A stretch of DNA of 61,395 bases, taken from contig NZ_AUBS01000025.1 of NCBI RefSeq assembly GCF_000429365.1, forward strand, positions 1 through 61,395, written 5' to 3'. Positions 10,132 to 19,159 of this stretch are shown here, piece after piece. Made by a program: the position numbers and the translations under genes. The notes below the pieces were generated by a model. The model had not been told where the DNA came from and did not search any database. It saw only the letters and a list, made by a program, of their open reading frames with translations. This DNA comes from Pseudodonghicola xiamenensis DSM 18339. Lineage in GTDB: Bacteria > Pseudomonadota > Alphaproteobacteria > Rhodobacterales > Rhodobacteraceae. Positions within the stretch are counted from its first letter, which is position 1. The number at the start of each line of letters is the position of its first letter.

Positions 10132-10434
10132 CCCGCCATCCGTTCTTGCTGTTGCGTCCGAGCCTATCCGAAGACGGGCGGCGACGGCCAGATCGGAACC
10201 GGGCGGGGGTGGCCTGCTTGGGGTCTCAGGGCGCGGGGTGGTCAGAAAACCGGCATTCGCGATCGCCTGTGCCCCCGGTGATGCGGTGATGCCGGCAGCC
10301 CTCTGTCGGGGACAGGCCTTGCCGGTTTGCTTGCTTCCCCCGACGGGGGCGACGTCATCGCCGCCATTTCGTGAACGGGGCGCAGGACAGCAGGGGAATT
10401 TGATTGTCCTGACGCTGCGGGGCAGGGCAGGGGG
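10132..10434. other. Intergenic leader upstream of eutB, no gene seen
   Basis: This 303-bp stretch separates the eutB start from the end of the next minus-strand gene. I find no plausible coding frame. It holds a spaced inverted pair (AAACCGGCA near 10247 and TGCCGGTTT near 10319) and several GC-rich hairpins, so a structured 5' leader is possible. A cobalamin riboswitch would make sense because EutBC needs B12, but I could not match the conserved B12-box elements. Confidence 0.4.
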
Positions 10435-11442
10435 CTAAAGCGCCTCCAGCCGGGCGCGCAGATCGGGCTGGCGGGTCAGCGCCTGTTCCAGCCGGGCGGC
10501 CCATCGCGGGCCGCGGGCGCGGGCGTCCTCATAGGCCTCCAGCAGCTCATCTGGGCGATCCTCGGCCAGAATGTCGATCAGGAAATGCGCCTGGCGGCGG
10601 TCCTTTTCTGCTTTCAGCGCGTCGCCGCCCAGCCGACGGGTCGAGACAATCAGCTTGTGGATGGCAAACCGTTCGGGGCGGGGGATTTGCACCAGAACGC
10701 CCGAGCGATAGAGTGCCGCGGCGGGGATCGGTTCGGCGATCAGGTAATTCAGGTAATGCAGCGCCTGGGCCCGCACGTTCAGTGCCGCCAATGGCCGCAG
10801 TTCCTCCTGTCCGAACGCCGGGGTGAGAAATTCGACCAGGGTGCCGCTTTTGGACTGGCTCCAGCGCCAGGCCTGCCGATTGTCCAGCGCCGGCACCGGG
10901 TCGAACCGGAACTCTGACAGCACTTCGGCCAGTGGCGGATCGGCCCGGTCGTCCAGCGCCAGTGACAGCCGTTCGAAACTGGCGATATCCAGATCGCCCG
11001 TCTGCGCGGTGTCGTCGAAGGCGAAGCGCACGCCCAGCTCGCCCTCATACAGCCGGAAGGCATGGGTGCCCACGACCGTGCCGCCCAGCCGGAAGGCCCC
11101 GGCGCGGGCCATGGCATAGAGCAAGCTGCCGGTGGCCTGATCGGTGCTCAGAAAACCTTCGGCCCGTAACAATCGCACCAGCCGGCTGCGCGCTGCGCGG
11201 CGCTCTGCGGCTTCGGCCCTGAGCGCACGGGCCTGTTCCAGCCGGTGCCGCAGCTCATCGCTGTCTTCGCCGATATAGGTCTTCTTGACCGCAGTGCCGA
11301 TGCGATAGCTGTCGTACCAATAGGTCCTGCCGTTGCGGACCAGGGGCGTCGGCGTGCCCCGTAGCGTGCTGGCGGCCTCGTCCTTCAGCAGGCGCAGTAG
11401 ATCGTGATAGGCGGCATGGGCGATCGGGGAGTGGCGCTGCAT
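10435..11442 (-). CDS. Nucleotidyltransferase-fold protein (GSU2403-like)
   Basis: The 335-residue product resembles the nucleotidyltransferase-fold family described from GSU2403 (NTP_transf_8). A central segment GTVVGTHAFRLYEGELGVRF is followed by TGDLDIASFERL, which carries a D-x-D-type acidic pair as expected at a nucleotidyltransferase metal site. The N-terminal third is charged and helical (about residues 65-95, rich in Arg, Glu and Ala). Such proteins are patchily distributed; biochemical function is unknown, and a role in RNA modification or a toxin-like system is only a guess. Its promoter region contains three TGTTGAGCAT repeats. Confidence 0.75.
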   Translation of the reverse strand: MQRHSPIAHAAYHDLLRLLKDEAASTLRGTPTPLVRNGRTYWYDSYRIGTAVKKTYIGEDSDELRHRLEQARALRAEAAERRAARSRLVRLLRAEGFLSTDQATGSLLYAMARAGAFRLGGTVVGTHAFRLYEGELGVRFAFDDTAQTGDLDIASFERLSLALDDRADPPLAEVLSEFRFDPVPALDNRQAWRWSQSKSGTLVEFLTPAFGQEELRPLAALNVRAQALHYLNYLIAEPIPAAALYRSGVLVQIPRPERFAIHKLIVSTRRLGGDALKAEKDRRQAHFLIDILAEDRPDELLEAYEDARARGPRWAARLEQALTRQPDLRARLEAL

Positions 11443-11520
11443 TGAATGTGCTCAACAATTTTATTCATTGTTGAGCATAATGTGTATTCAACAAAAAGAA
11501 AAGATGTTGAGCATCACCTT
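11443..11520. promoter_or_regulatory. Inverted and direct TGTTGAGCAT repeats upstream of the nucleotidyltransferase gene
   Basis: TGCTCAACAA (11449-11458) and TTGTTGAGCA (11468-11477) form a perfect 10-bp dyad with a 9-nt AT-rich spacer, directly before the minus-strand start at 11442. A third copy, TGTTGAGCAT, lies at 11505-11514. The arrangement is operator-like. Confidence 0.5.
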
Positions 11521-11561
11521 GGTGGGCTTTGGTGCTGCCCGTACCGGGCCGGTTGCGTGGG

Positions 11562-12398
11562 TCACCCCCGGGCCTCCGCCAGGAAATCTGCCCAGATCGC
11601 CCGTCCGGTATCGTCAAAGCGCTTGGCGGTGTCGATATAGGCGTGCCGCGCCGCCTCGTCCGCCAGCGGTGCGGGCAGCATGGGGTCGAAGACGATCCGC
11701 CGGATGGCCGCGTCGCCCAGGAGGTAGCTTTCCCGCGCGGCTTGCTCCAGTGGCAGACCTTCGGCCTGTCGGTACAACCATCGGGTCAGCCGCGCGGCGC
11801 CGTCGCGATAGCTTTCTTCCGACGTGTCGGGATGCCAGAGCGATAGGGCGCGGGCCTCGCGGTCCGGATCGAAGCCGCTGGCGCGGAACACTGCGGCCTC
11901 GGGCCCCAAGCCTAGTGCGATCAGCCGGTCGCGCACCGCCGCGACCCCGCCCAGAAGATTGTCGGGCCGCAGATACAGCCCATGGTCCAGCTCGCGCATC
12001 CCCAGCATCGACAGCGCCCGGGCGCGGGCGCGCAGCGCCTTGCGATCGCTGCGGGGCAGCCCGCCGGTTGCCGTCGCGATCCACCGTCCGGACCAGTCGG
12101 TCAGGCGGTCTTCGGCACTGCGCCAGGCGGCGACATCTGCCCCAAGCTGGCGGCCGTTCGGTCCCAGCCGGTAGAGCCCGCGGTCGATGCTTTCCGTCCG
12201 GCCCGACTGGGTCAGCCGTGCCAATGTCACCCGCACATTGTTTTCCGAGATGTCGAACAGCGCACAGGCGCGCACCGCTTCGGCCACGCTCAGAATACCG
12301 CCATCAACCACCGTCAGCAGCCGCAGGATCAGCGGCCGGGCATTCAGCGGTTCGTTGTCGGAACCCATATTACACGAATTGATATTTTCTGATATCAT
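11562..12398 (-). CDS. PaaX-family transcriptional regulator
   Basis: The 278-residue protein has the PaaX layout: an N-terminal winged helix (about 10-75; LILRLLTVVDGG, then ISENNVRVTLARLTQSGR) and the C-terminal PaaX domain (SLWHPDTSEESYRDG, later RRIVFDPMLPAPL). PaaX represses phenylacetate degradation in response to phenylacetyl-CoA, and relatives respond to other acyl-CoA thioesters. It is divergent from an acyl-CoA dehydrogenase gene 49 bp away and is the likely regulator of that gene. An internal ATG at 12368 (MGSDNEP) is an alternative start; neither has an obvious ribosome binding site. Confidence 0.85.
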   Translation of the reverse strand: MISENINSCNMGSDNEPLNARPLILRLLTVVDGGILSVAEAVRACALFDISENNVRVTLARLTQSGRTESIDRGLYRLGPNGRQLGADVAAWRSAEDRLTDWSGRWIATATGGLPRSDRKALRARARALSMLGMRELDHGLYLRPDNLLGGVAAVRDRLIALGLGPEAAVFRASGFDPDREARALSLWHPDTSEESYRDGAARLTRWLYRQAEGLPLEQAARESYLLGDAAIRRIVFDPMLPAPLADEAARHAYIDTAKRFDDTGRAIWADFLAEARG

Positions 12399-12447
12399 GA
12401 GTAATGATTATCTAAGCCGGAGCGCCTGCTGGCAAGAGGAGGAAAAC

Positions 12448-14094
12448 ATGTCAATCACCGAACAGTTCATGACGCACGATGTGCAGAACCAGCCAACCCC
12501 GCTGAGGGACTATAACGTCTGGGAGGTGGATACCCCCCTGCGCGAGGCGGTGGAACGCGAAGGCGGGGGCTGGGCCGCCGATCACCTGAGCGAATACGGT
12601 GCCCGCGCCGGCAGCGATCTGCTGGACGCTGGTTATGCCGCGAATGAAAATAAGCCCAAACTGCGTTCCTTCGATCGCTATGGCCGCCGGATTGACGAGG
12701 TGGAGTTTCATCCAGCCTATCATGATCTGATGCGGGCTTCCATGCAGTTCGGCATGAACGGATTTGCCTGGCGCAATGCCAACCGTGCCGGTGCCCATGT
12801 GGCCCGTGCGGCGGTGATGTATATCGGCTCGCAGGCCGATGCCGGCACCGGTTGCCCGATGTCGATGACCTATGCGGCGATCCCTGCGCTGCGTCACAGC
12901 CCCGAATTGGCCGAGAAATGGATCCCCAAGCTGATCTCGCCCGATTACGATCCGCGCCCGATCCCGATGGAGGAAAAGGCCGGCTGCACCATCGGCATGG
13001 GCATGACCGAAAAACAGGGCGGATCGGACGTGCGTGCCAATACCACCCGCGCCATCCGGCAGGAGGATGGCAGCTATGCCATCGTCGGCCACAAGTGGTT
13101 TTTCTCGGCGCCGATGTGCGACGCGCATCTGGTGCTGGCCCAGGCCGAGGGCGGGCTGAGCTGTTTCCTGATCCCGCGCATCCTGCCCGACGGCAGCCGC
13201 AATGCGGTCGAGGTGCAGCGGCTGAAGGACAAGCTGGGCGATTGGTCCAACGCTTCCTCCGAAGTCGAGTTTCAGGGCGCCCGGGGCGAGCTGGTGGGCG
13301 AAGAGGGGCGCGGCATCGTCACCATTCTGGAAATGGTGGCGCTGACCCGGCTCGACTGCATGATCGGATCGTCGTCGCAGATGCGTCAGGCGCTGGTGCA
13401 GGCGATGCACCACACTCGCCACCGCAAGGCCTTCGGCAAGCTGCTGGTGGATCAGCCGCTGATGCGCAACGTGCTGGCCGATCTGGCGCTGGAGGTCGAG
13501 GCCGCCATCGCCTTGACCCTGCGGGTGGCACGCGCCATCGATTCCGCTCCGCGTGACGATCACGAGGCGGCGCTTGCCCGTATCGCCACCGCGATCGGCA
13601 AATACTGGATCTGCAAGCGCACGCCGCCGATGGTGAACGAGGCGCAGGAATGCCTGGGCGGCATCGGCTATGTCGAAGAGACCATGATGCCGCGGCTCTA
13701 TCGTCAGGCGCCGCTCAATTCGATCTGGGAAGGCAGCGGCAACGTGCAGTGCCTCGATGTGCTCCGCGCATTGAAGAAGGAACCGGAAACCCGCGAGGCG
13801 CTGTTTGCCGAACTGCTCAGCGCCAAGGGCAAGGACGCGCATTACGATGCCGAACTGGGCCGGCTAGCACAGTCCTTCGAGGATGTGGCGACGCTGGAGT
13901 TCCGCAGCCGCCAGGTGGTCGAACGCGCGGCGCTGATGCTGCAGGCCTCGATCCTGCTGAAATCGGCCGATCCGGCGATTGCCGCCGAATTCTGTCGTTC
14001 GCGCATTGGTGGCGAACATGGGCTGGCCTTCGGCACGCTGGGCCCCGATGCTCCGGTCGAGCTGCTGTTGCAACGCGCCATGACGGCCGCCTGA
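12448..14094 (+). CDS. Acyl-CoA dehydrogenase, AidB/isovaleryl-CoA dehydrogenase-like
   Basis: The 548-residue flavoprotein belongs to the long AidB-type branch of acyl-CoA dehydrogenases. Marks are PLREAVEREGGGW near the N-terminus, the FAD-binding segment GMGMTEKQGGSDVRANTTRA (residues about 190-210), CLGGIGYVEE and IWEGSGNVQCLDVLRAL. In E. coli AidB is part of the alkylation response and shows weak isovaleryl-CoA dehydrogenase activity. Here the divergent PaaX-type regulator suggests an acyl-CoA substrate rather than DNA damage. AGAGGA at 12435-12440 and the spacing fix the ATG at 12448. Confidence 0.9.
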   Translation: MSITEQFMTHDVQNQPTPLRDYNVWEVDTPLREAVEREGGGWAADHLSEYGARAGSDLLDAGYAANENKPKLRSFDRYGRRIDEVEFHPAYHDLMRASMQFGMNGFAWRNANRAGAHVARAAVMYIGSQADAGTGCPMSMTYAAIPALRHSPELAEKWIPKLISPDYDPRPIPMEEKAGCTIGMGMTEKQGGSDVRANTTRAIRQEDGSYAIVGHKWFFSAPMCDAHLVLAQAEGGLSCFLIPRILPDGSRNAVEVQRLKDKLGDWSNASSEVEFQGARGELVGEEGRGIVTILEMVALTRLDCMIGSSSQMRQALVQAMHHTRHRKAFGKLLVDQPLMRNVLADLALEVEAAIALTLRVARAIDSAPRDDHEAALARIATAIGKYWICKRTPPMVNEAQECLGGIGYVEETMMPRLYRQAPLNSIWEGSGNVQCLDVLRALKKEPETREALFAELLSAKGKDAHYDAELGRLAQSFEDVATLEFRSRQVVERAALMLQASILLKSADPAIAAEFCRSRIGGEHGLAFGTLGPDAPVELLLQRAMTAA

Positions 14095-14121
14095 CGGGAT
14101 GGGGGCCGGGTGGACCGGCCC

Positions 14122-14271
14122 CTACATCAACCCCAGCAGGCGCGGGATGGTCAGCCACAGCGCCGGCCAGAAGGTGGTCACCAAAGTAACCGGCAGCGCC
14201 ACGATCAGCAGCATCGACAGCACCGGCCCGACACGCCGCGCCGCAACGGCAAGGCCGGCCGTGTTATCGGA
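14122..14271 (-). pseudogene. Remnant of a TRAP large permease (DctM) C-terminus
   Basis: Reading the minus strand from about 14271 to a TAG at 14122 gives roughly 48 residues. They contain a hydrophobic run (LSMLLIVALPVTLVTTFWPAL) and the ending IPRLLGLM. This resembles the last transmembrane helix and tail of DctM-type TRAP permeases. There is no start codon and nothing recognisable upstream, so it is at most a degraded fragment. A chance hydrophobic frame is possible. Confidence 0.35.
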
Positions 14272-14339
14272 TGTTCCTGCGCGAATGGGCCAGGGCTCGA
14301 CCTGCGCGGGTCCGGACCAGGCCGCGCGGCGCAGACGAA

Positions 14340-14368
14340 AAGACCCGGCGCGCGGGCAGCGCGCCGGG
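14340..14368 (-). terminator. Rho-independent terminator after ridA
   Basis: A perfect 10-bp stem (CCCGGCGCGC at 14344-14353, GCGCGCCGGG at 14359-14368) with a 5-nt loop is followed on the minus strand by TCTTTTCG. It lies 32 bp beyond the RidA stop codon. Confidence 0.75.
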
Positions 14369-14399
14369 CCGTCAGAACTTGCGCCACAGGCGCGCGCGA

Positions 14400-14747
14400 T
14401 TATTTCGCAGCGGTGATGATGAATTCGACCTTATAGTCCGGGGTGGCCAGCTTGGCTTCGCCACAGGCGCGTGCCGGGCCGGAGCCGGCGGGCACCCAAG
14501 CGTCCCAGACGGCATTCATTTCGGCGAAATCGGCCATGTCGTCCAGCCAGATCACCGCTTGCAGGATGCGGGTCTTGTCGGTGCCGGCCTCGGCCAGAAG
14601 GGCGTCGACCTGCTCCAGGCAGCCCTTGGCCTGTTCGGTGACGCTGGCGCCGGGATTGGCGACTTGGCCGGCCAGATAGACAGTGTCGCCATGAATGACG
14701 AGCTGGCTCATGCGGTCGTTGGTATGTTTGCGGATGATATCGGTCAT
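14400..14747 (-). CDS. RidA family protein (reactive imine deaminase-like)
   Basis: The 115-residue single-domain protein has the RidA/YjgF fold signatures: HGDTVYLAGQVANPGASVTEQ, then ILQAVIWLDDMADFAEMN. The usual C-terminal P-A-R-x-C-x-E catalytic context appears as GPARACGEAKLA, so the catalytic arginine is retained. RidA proteins hydrolyse reactive enamines and imines made by PLP enzymes; many paralogs belong to specific catabolic pathways. It appears monocistronic, with its own terminator. Confidence 0.9.
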   Translation of the reverse strand: MTDIIRKHTNDRMSQLVIHGDTVYLAGQVANPGASVTEQAKGCLEQVDALLAEAGTDKTRILQAVIWLDDMADFAEMNAVWDAWVPAGSGPARACGEAKLATPDYKVEFIITAAK

Positions 14748-14987
14748 GACGGGATCTTTCGTGGTTCAGGATACACCGAAAAGGCGCTGCGCCCCTTTAG
14801 CCGGCGGCCTTTAACGACGCCAGAGGCGGCATGGCGATCTTGTCACTTCAGGCCGGATTTTTCCCGTCGGCGGTAATATCTGTCCTCAATTGCATCACGC
14901 GGCGCCCGAATGTCATCGGGCGCGGGGCGGGTTCGATGATCTGCCCGGGGTCGGTGAGTGGCCAGTCGCCCCGGACAGACGGTTGCG
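14748..14987. other. Intergenic region between ridA and the acyl-CoA synthetase
   Basis: These 240 bp hold no convincing gene. An 8-bp hairpin (14902-14909 / 14916-14923) lies downstream of the acyl-CoA synthetase on the minus strand but lacks a T tract. Confidence 0.4.
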
Positions 14988-16820
14988 CTATGCGATCTCG
15001 ACCCCGAAGGCAAAGCCCGACAGGCAGGCATGCAGGCGGTCTTCGTTCTCGGCCCCGCTCAGATAAGCGACATATCCGCGCCCGGGCACCTGTTTCACCG
15101 TGATCTCACTCAGATCAAGGCCGGCCAGCTTCGCCTCGGTCCGGATCACGTCGGCGATCTCGCGCATCACCAGATCGGGCTTGAACAGCTTGCCGACAGC
15201 GGTCTGGGGCAGCGCGTCGACCACGCGGATCGCCTTGGGGATGGCGGCACGTTCGGGAACCGCGCGGGCGGCATGGGCGGACAGCTCCTCGGGACTGACC
15301 TCGGCGCCATCGCGAAGCTGGACATAGGCGACCGGCACTTCGCCCGAATGCTGATCGGGGCGCGGCACGGCGGCGGCCATGGCGATGTCTGGATGGGCGT
15401 TCAGCGCCTCTTCGATCAGAGCGGGGTCGATGTTGTGACCACCGCGAATGATCAGCTCTTTCTTGCGGCCGGTCAGCCAGACATAGCCTTCGGTATCCAT
15501 CCGGCCCAGATCTCCGGTGTTCATCCACAAGGCGCCGTCACGTTCCACCCAGAGCCCCTTGTTGTGATCCTCGTCGACATAGCCGAGAAACACGTTCAGC
15601 CCCTTCAGCAACACCGCGCCGACCTCTCCGGCGGCACAGTCGCGGATATAGTGGCCGTCGCTGTCGACTTCGGCGATCAACAGGTCCTGCCAGGGCAGTC
15701 GCAGCCCGATCGACCCGATCCGGCGTTCGCCGCCGATCGGGTTCAGCGCTGCGACGCAACCGCTTTCGGTCAGGCCATATCCTTCGAGGATATTGACGCC
15801 GGTGGCGGCCTCGAACCGGCGGAACAGCTCGGTCGGCATCGGCGCGGCGCCGCAGATGGCGCTGTCGAGAGAGCTGATATCGGCGTCTCCGATCGGGCGT
15901 TCCAGCAGCATCGCGTAGAGCGTCGGCACGCCGCTGAAGAAGCTGACGCGGAACCGTTCGATGATTCGCCAGAAATTGTCGATCAGCCCCAGGTCGCGAT
16001 ATCCTGCCGGGCTGGCCAGGATCACTTCGGCGCCGGCGGACCAGGGCAGCAGGCCGGTGACGGCGATGGCGTTGACATGGAACATCGGCAGGCCGCAGAG
16101 GAAGACGCTGTCTTTGCTCAGATGTTCGCCCAGGACGGCGGCGGTCATCATCGAATTGCCGGTTTCGCCGCTGTGGCGGCGGCGGGCGATCTTGGGCGCG
16201 CCGGTGGTGCCGCCGGTGCAGAAGAATGAACTGTCGTCCTCTCCTCGTGGCGGCGGCGCCAGCAGCCGGTCGCCGGGCTGTTCTGCCAGGGCAGCTTGGA
16301 AATTCCGCACCCGGGCATCGGTGCTGACGGTTTCTCTGCCATCGACAAGGTAGACGCGGGCAAGCCGTTCGGCCAGGCCGGGTTCGGCCGCCAGCGTGCG
16401 CCAGATCGCATCGGTGGTCACCAACAGCCTGGCCTGACCCGAGCCGAGAAGGGCGGCGATCTGGCGGGCGGCGAGGGCCGGGTTGATGGCCAGCGCGACA
16501 CCTGCGGTTTCGGCCCCCCATAGCGCGAAGTGAGTCTCGGGCAGGTTGGGCAGGCAATAGGCCACAACATCGCCGCGGCCGATTCCATCGCCGTGGAACA
16601 GGTTGGCGGCGCGGGTCACCTCGGCCAGCAGGTCGGCAAAGCTCCAGCGGGTGAAGCGCTCGAAATGCGCCGGGTCGGGCAGGAAAGTCAGCGCCGGTCG
16701 GGCGCCATGCTGTTCGGCGGCGCGGCGCAGCAGATCATAGCTGGTCTGAGGCCAACCCAATGTGGCGGGGTCGGTCGCTGACAGATTAATAATGTCTGCC
16801 TCGGTGGCGATATCGGGCAT
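14988..16820 (-). CDS. Acyl-CoA synthetase (AMP-forming, ANL superfamily)
   Basis: The 610-residue enzyme activates a carboxylic acid with ATP to an acyl-adenylate and then the CoA thioester. ANL motifs in order: A3 P-loop CTGGTTGAPK near residue 215, A5 EGYGLTESG near 345, A7/A8 TGDLGRMDTEGYVWLTGRKKE near 450, and the A10 lysine in TAVGKLFKP near 550. The start at 16820 (MPDIATEAD) is preferred over the longer frame at 16877 because the extra residues are Arg/Ser-rich and uncharacteristic. The substrate is unknown. It could serve fatty acids or a keto acid such as the product of the carboxylase at 26478-34236, but the two loci are 10 kb apart. Confidence 0.9.
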   Translation of the reverse strand: MPDIATEADIINLSATDPATLGWPQTSYDLLRRAAEQHGARPALTFLPDPAHFERFTRWSFADLLAEVTRAANLFHGDGIGRGDVVAYCLPNLPETHFALWGAETAGVALAINPALAARQIAALLGSGQARLLVTTDAIWRTLAAEPGLAERLARVYLVDGRETVSTDARVRNFQAALAEQPGDRLLAPPPRGEDDSSFFCTGGTTGAPKIARRRHSGETGNSMMTAAVLGEHLSKDSVFLCGLPMFHVNAIAVTGLLPWSAGAEVILASPAGYRDLGLIDNFWRIIERFRVSFFSGVPTLYAMLLERPIGDADISSLDSAICGAAPMPTELFRRFEAATGVNILEGYGLTESGCVAALNPIGGERRIGSIGLRLPWQDLLIAEVDSDGHYIRDCAAGEVGAVLLKGLNVFLGYVDEDHNKGLWVERDGALWMNTGDLGRMDTEGYVWLTGRKKELIIRGGHNIDPALIEEALNAHPDIAMAAAVPRPDQHSGEVPVAYVQLRDGAEVSPEELSAHAARAVPERAAIPKAIRVVDALPQTAVGKLFKPDLVMREIADVIRTEAKLAGLDLSEITVKQVPGRGYVAYLSGAENEDRLHACLSGFAFGVEIA

Positions 16821-17264
16821 TTCGGCTCTCCTCTCATCCTGTCGCGCGATAGAACGGCTCGGCCGGGGGGAGAGCAAGCCCCGTCACGCGACGTTATTTT
16901 GAGGGCGCTGACGTTATCGGGGCGGAGGCAATCGGCCCGGGGGGACGGCCGGGGCCGCCCCGGGGCACGACGTCGGCGGAGTTATGCCGGAATGACGCCA
17001 CGACCCGTCCCGGTCATGTGGCAGAGCCACTTTATGCGGCTTCGCAAATTTGCAGAATTCAATCTTGATTTCAGTATGTTGATGCAGAATTGCACAGTTT
17101 TTCGCTGCGGCGGCATATTTCCGCCGGTCAACTGTGGCAGATTCATCGGAACCCCCCGATTTTAAGGGATAAATTAGATTTCTGCAGCGCAAATATCGTG
17201 CGCTTCCCGAGAAGAGCTTATATACAGCGTGACTGGTCGAGGTCTTTGGAAGATACCGTTACTC
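16821..17264. other. Divergent intergenic region before opgG
   Basis: This 444-bp gap separates the minus-strand acyl-CoA synthetase from the plus-strand opgG. The left half is very GC-rich with overlapping hairpins near 16955-16985. The right half, from about 17035, is AT-richer and probably holds the opgG promoter and leader, including a GGCGG/CCGCC dyad near 17111-17127. A GACGTTAT direct repeat occurs at about 16890 and 16909. I see no gene. Confidence 0.4.
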
Positions 17265-18926
17265 ATGCCGATGCCGAACCCTGTTCCGCTGTCTGTGATG
17301 TCCGCCTGCCGCACGGATCGACGCCGCTTGCTCGGCGGTCTGTCGGCAAGCGCTGTTTTTATGACCGCTGCCGCCTTGCCGATCAGGGCCGTGGCGCAGG
17401 AAGGCATGCCCGGGGCCGACGGTCCCGAGGCGGCGGACACTGCCGTCGCGCCGCAGGAGACGCAGCCACCCTTCGATTTCGAATCACTGGCCGAACGGAT
17501 GCGTCTCCGGGCCGAGACGCCGGACAAGACCACGCCGGTGGCCGACAGCTTCCTGACCGGGCTCAGCTACGACGATTATCAGCAGATTCAGTTCAACCCC
17601 GCCCGCGCCCGCTGGCAGGAGGAGCCTTCCGATCTGTTCCGCGCCGAAGCCTTTCATCTGGGCTGGCTGTTTCAGGAACCGGTGAAGATGTTCGAGGTGG
17701 TCGACGCACAGCCGCGCCCGATGAATTTCGACGTGGCGGATTTCCTCTATCACGGTGATCTTGCCGCGCGGGTGCCGGCGGATGAGCACTTGCCGGGGGT
17801 CGCCGGCTTTCGCCTGTCCACGCCGCTGAACCGCGCCGATACCTTTGACGAACTGATCGCCTTTCTCGGTGCCAGCTATTTCCGCGCGCTGGGGCGGGGC
17901 AACGTCTATGGGCTGAGCGCCCGGGGCCTTGCGGTGAACACCGGGATTTCCGGGGCGGAGGAGTTTCCCCGTTTTACCGAATTCTACCTGGAGCGGCCGG
18001 CGGCGGGCGCCGATCATGTGACGCTGTTCGCCGCTTTGGAAAGCCCGTCCCTGACCGGGGCTTATCGGTTCGTGGTCACGCCGGGCGAGAATACCGTCGT
18101 CGAGGTCTCTGCGCGGCTGTTCCTGCGTGACGATATCGAACAGCTCGGGGTGGCGCCGCTGACCTCGATGTATCTGTTCGGTGCCAACGACCCGGGCCAG
18201 TTCGACGATTATCGCCCGCAGGTGCATGACAGCGAGGCGCTGGCCTTCACCGAGGCCGGCGGCCGGGTGCATTGGCGTCCGCTGAGGAACCCGCCAGAAC
18301 TGGCCAGCTCTTATTTCACCAGCGGCAACCTGACGTCCTTCGGGCTGTATCAGCGCGATCGCGACTGGAATGGATATCTCGATGCGCAGGCGCAATATCA
18401 CCGGCGCCCGTCGCTTAAGGTCGAACCTTTGGGCGATTGGGGAAAGGGCGCGGTGCGCCTTGTCGAAATCCCCAGCGAGCTGGAGACCAACGACAATATC
18501 GTCGCCTTCTGGGTGCCGGCGGAGCCGACCCGGGCGGGCGATGTGCTGAATTACAGCTACAGGCTGAGCTGGGGCATGTTGCCGCCCGATACGGGGGCGA
18601 TGCTGGCCTGGGTCAAAGGAACCCGCGTCGGACACGGTGGCGTGTCCGGGATGAAGGCGAAAGACGATAGTCAGAAATTCGTCATCGACTTCGCTGATGG
18701 CCTTTTGGGGCGTCTGCCCGAAGATGCGGAACTGACACCGGTGATCACGGTGTCGAAGGGCAAGATCGTGCAGCAATCCTTGTCGAAGATCCCGGGCCAG
18801 GCCTGCTGGCGCCTGGTCTTCGACCTCTCCGCGCCCAAGGATACGGTTATCGAGCTTTCTGCCGAGATCGAGGGCTATGGGCGCAAGTTGACTGAAAACT
18901 GGCTTTCTCAATGGATCAGGCCATGA
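17265..18926 (+). CDS. opgG: Glucan biosynthesis protein G/D family (periplasmic)
   Basis: The 553-residue protein is exported (twin-arginine-like CRTDRRRLLGG followed by a hydrophobic stretch) and belongs to the MdoG/OpgG family needed to make osmoregulated periplasmic glucans. Family segments include SYDDYQQIQFNP, FHLGWLFQEPVKM, VYGLSARGLAVNT, the LTSMYLFG stretch and FRPQVHDSE-like YRPQVHDSEAL. It lies directly before opgH, as in the opgGH operons of many Proteobacteria. The frame can extend back to a GTG at 17229, but the ATG at 17265 leaves a normal signal peptide. The stop overlaps the next ATG at 18923. Confidence 0.93.
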   Translation: MPMPNPVPLSVMSACRTDRRRLLGGLSASAVFMTAAALPIRAVAQEGMPGADGPEAADTAVAPQETQPPFDFESLAERMRLRAETPDKTTPVADSFLTGLSYDDYQQIQFNPARARWQEEPSDLFRAEAFHLGWLFQEPVKMFEVVDAQPRPMNFDVADFLYHGDLAARVPADEHLPGVAGFRLSTPLNRADTFDELIAFLGASYFRALGRGNVYGLSARGLAVNTGISGAEEFPRFTEFYLERPAAGADHVTLFAALESPSLTGAYRFVVTPGENTVVEVSARLFLRDDIEQLGVAPLTSMYLFGANDPGQFDDYRPQVHDSEALAFTEAGGRVHWRPLRNPPELASSYFTSGNLTSFGLYQRDRDWNGYLDAQAQYHRRPSLKVEPLGDWGKGAVRLVEIPSELETNDNIVAFWVPAEPTRAGDVLNYSYRLSWGMLPPDTGAMLAWVKGTRVGHGGVSGMKAKDDSQKFVIDFADGLLGRLPEDAELTPVITVSKGKIVQQSLSKIPGQACWRLVFDLSAPKDTVIELSAEIEGYGRKLTENWLSQWIRP

Positions 18927-19159
18927 AAATCGAAGTGACCCGAAAGCAATCCGGGATCGACTGCGATATCCGGATGCAACATCGCAATGCCCAACCGGCG
19001 ACGGCACCGGCTGGCGCGCGGGCGATCATGCCCAATGAAGTCGATTTCGCTCCACCGTTGGCGCCGCTGGCGATGCCGAAACAGCAGATCGAGGCGGTCG
19101 AGGGGCGTGGCCGGCGGTGGCTGCCTGGATCCGGACGGCGGATGCAGGGGCAACCCTGA
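18923..19159 (+). CDS. Small ORF between opgG and opgH, possibly the displaced OpgH N-terminus
   Basis: This 78-residue frame is coupled at both ends: its ATG overlaps the opgG stop (ATGA at 18923) and its TGA overlaps the opgH ATG (TGATG at 19157-19161). The middle reads APPLAPLAMPKQ, similar to the proline-rich LAMPxQ motif near the N-terminus of OpgH proteins. It may be the true opgH N-terminus separated by a frameshift, or an independent short peptide translated by coupling. No other function is recognisable. Confidence 0.5.
   Translation: MKIEVTRKQSGIDCDIRMQHRNAQPATAPAGARAIMPNEVDFAPPLAPLAMPKQQIEAVEGRGRRWLPGSGRRMQGQP

Noticed and set aside
10132..10434. Cobalamin riboswitch before eutB
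   Set aside because: I looked for the conserved B12-box and receptor segments and found only partial resemblance, so I list the region as an unassigned leader.
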